From NCBI GenBank assembly GCA_021800795.1, contig JAJYYO010000007.1:35757-99756 (forward strand): DNA of 64,000 nucleotides, read 5' to 3'. The position numbers and the translations under genes are program-made. The notes beneath the pieces are model-generated. The model saw only the letters and a program-made list of their open reading frames with translations. It made no database searches and was not told where the DNA came from. This stretch comes from Pseudomonadota bacterium. Its GTDB lineage: Bacteria > Pseudomonadota > Gammaproteobacteria > Burkholderiales > Gallionellaceae. This document shows positions 63,209 to 64,000 of this stretch, in pieces; positions within the stretch are counted from its first letter, which is position 1; every line of letters begins with the position of its first letter.

Positions 63209-63328
63209 CCAACGTGCATGGTAAGCCGTCACCCCAAACAATGAAACCTTCCCTGCCCGTTTCCCTCACCCAAACCCTCTCCCGGAGGGAGAGGGATCAA
63301 ACGAACGCTTGCGCGAATTCCACGTTAA
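63209..63328 (+). repeat. Composite repeat element at the start of the ychJ-like gene
   Basis: Begins AACGTGCATGGTAAG, runs through TTTCCCTCACCCAAACCC, the CTCTCCCGGAGGGAGAGGG stem and ends GCGCGAATTCCACGTT. The module II hairpin is absent. It covers the whole space between yaeQ and the first conserved codon of the next gene. Confidence 0.87.
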
Positions 63329-63798
63329 AGCCCTGCCCCTGTGGCGGAATCGACTATGCGGCCTGTTGCGGCCGTTACCATGACGGCATACCGGCACCCG
63401 ACGCAAACTTGCTTATGCGCTCGCGCTACAGCGCCTACGTGATGAAATTCAAACCCTATCTGCTCGCCACCTGGCATCCGGATACACGCCCTGCCGGAAT
63501 CGATTTTGATGACGGCACAAAATGGCTGGGACTTGAAATTCGTAAGTCACCTAACGTGCATGGCAAAGGCGCTACCCCTGATAATGAAACTCGCCATACC
63601 CGCTTCCCTCACCCAAACCCTCTCCCGGAGGGAGAGGGAACAAACGAACGCTTGCGCGAATTTCACATTTACCGCGCTACAGTGGAGTTTGTCGCGCGGT
63701 ACAAGGTCAATGGCCGCGCGCACCGGTTGCACGAAGTTAGCCGTTTCGTGCTTGAAGACGGGCGATGGTTTTATCTCGATGGCAGTTTCCCGGCTTGA
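63241..63798 (+). CDS. YchJ/UPF0225-family SEC-C motif protein with repeat insertions
   Basis: About 185 residues. Conserved part: [18 protein letters not shown] (SEC-C, four Cys/His zinc site), then [21 protein letters not shown] and, at the end, [20 protein letters not shown] to WFYLDGSF (NTF2-like fold). Two stretches are repeat-encoded: the N-terminus up to STLKP and an internal segment between LGLEIRKS and [10 protein letters not shown] (bases 63554-63668), which separates strands that are normally joined. The frame stays open. Start is uncertain because the repeat replaced the usual leader. Confidence 0.72.
   Translation: MKPSLPVSLTQTLSRRERDQTNACANSTLKPCPCGGIDYAACCGRYHDGIPAPDANLLMRSRYSAYVMKFKPYLLATWHPDTRPAGIDFDDGTKWLGLEIRKSPNVHGKGATPDNETRHTRFPHPNPLPEGEGTNERLREFHIYRATVEFVARYKVNGRAHRLHEVSRFVLEDGRWFYLDGSFPA
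63554..63668 (+). repeat. Composite repeat element inside the ychJ-like gene
   Basis: AACGTGCATGGCAAAGGC left end, ACCCCTGATAATGAAACTCGCCATACC, the CTCTCCCGGAGGGAGAGGG stem and GCGCGAATTTCACATT right end. Nearly identical from TTCCCTCACCC on to the copy at 63209 and closely similar to 10229-10295. Confidence 0.87.
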
Positions 63799-63874
63799 CG
63801 GCCTGACCACCACCCGGCAGTCACTCACTGGTCTTGCCAAACGCTTTTTCCTATGAGGATTAATCCATAAGATT

Positions 63875-64000
63875 GTAAGCGTCCGGCCGACTCACATTGA
63901 TTGTGTAAGCGAAAGCTAAGAGCATAGTGTCCACCAATTCTTAGTGGATACTTTATGAACTCATCAGCATCAACAATACCCAGCCGCCGTCGGCGGCAAC
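63875..64000 (+). mobile_element. Left end of an IS66-type insertion sequence (cut by window edge)
   Basis: GTAAGCGTCCGGCCGA at 63875 matches the GTAAGCG... terminal repeat of IS66-family elements, with a second GTAAGCG at about 63905. Composition changes from here. An ATG at 63955 opens the frame of the first transposition gene. Confidence 0.6.
63955..64000 (+). CDS. Start of IS66-type orf1 (TnpA), partial
   Basis: Only 15 codons are visible (MNSSASTIPSRRRRQ). The Arg-rich start after a Ser/Thr head resembles IS66 OrfA proteins, and it lies 80 bases inside the putative IS end. Too short for a firm call. Confidence 0.4.
   Translation, partial: MNSSASTIPSRRRRQ

Overview
This 64 kb window is a bacterial chromosome segment around the replication origin. 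Gene content and order point to a betaproteobacterium: hemA-prfA-prmC-grxD; rpmH-rnpA-yidD-yidC-mnmE-mnmG-rsmG-parA-parB-atpIBEFHAGDC on one side of the origin and dnaA-dnaN-gyrB on the other. A form II RuBisCO cluster (cbbM, cbbQ, cbbO with a divergent cbbR) shows an autotroph. My best guess is Nitrosomonadales, possibly a Gallionellaceae-like iron or sulfur oxidiser; that placement is inference from gene content only.

Layout. 1-1.8 kb: 3' part of mpl and an MBL-fold hydrolase. 1.8-6.4 kb: nitrogen block ntrC-ntrB-DUF4124-glnA, with a textbook sigma-54 promoter before glnA. 6.5-12.9 kb: CDF metal exporter, rhodanese, a two-domain ABC permease with its ATPase, PAP2 phosphatase and a DUF4337 protein. 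13.4-18.7 kb: xth, pyrE, DUF4124, beta-carbonic anhydrase coupled to purC, purE, fbp. 19.2-25.3 kb: cbbO-cbbQ-cbbM and divergent cbbR. 25.5-28.8 kb: type IV pilin and minor pilins. 29.1-34.3 kb: a secreted Ser/Gly-rich protein, then a two-gene membrane pair (methyltransferase-like protein and a 949-residue MFS/spermidine-synthase-like/TPR fusion). 34.6-49.6 kb: ATP synthase, parAB, rsmG, mnmG, mnmE, yidC, yidD, rnpA, rpmH. 49.8-55 kb: dnaA, oriC region, dnaN, a perfect parS, gyrB (no recF). 55.2-59 kb: LytTR two-component pair, argH, grxD. 59-64 kb: prmC, prfA, hemA, yaeQ, ychJ-like gene, and the left end of an IS66-type element running off the window.

The most striking non-genic content is a set of short palindromic repeats. 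One class is a hairpin with arms AGCCA...TGGCT whose inner stem changes between copies but stays complementary. A second is built on ATTGCCC/GGGCAAT and also covaries. A third is a C-rich/G-rich stem (CCCTCTCCC/GGGAGAGGG). These modules combine into composite elements of roughly 115-180 bp with AACGTG/CACGTT-like ends, nest inside each other, form local tandem arrays (28.8-29.1 kb and inside the atp operon at 37.4-37.5 kb), and appear in frame inside three coding regions (cbbO, prmC, ychJ-like). They are the best candidate here for an undescribed system: no transposase that would move them is recognisable in the window.

I saw no rRNA, tRNA or CRISPR array.
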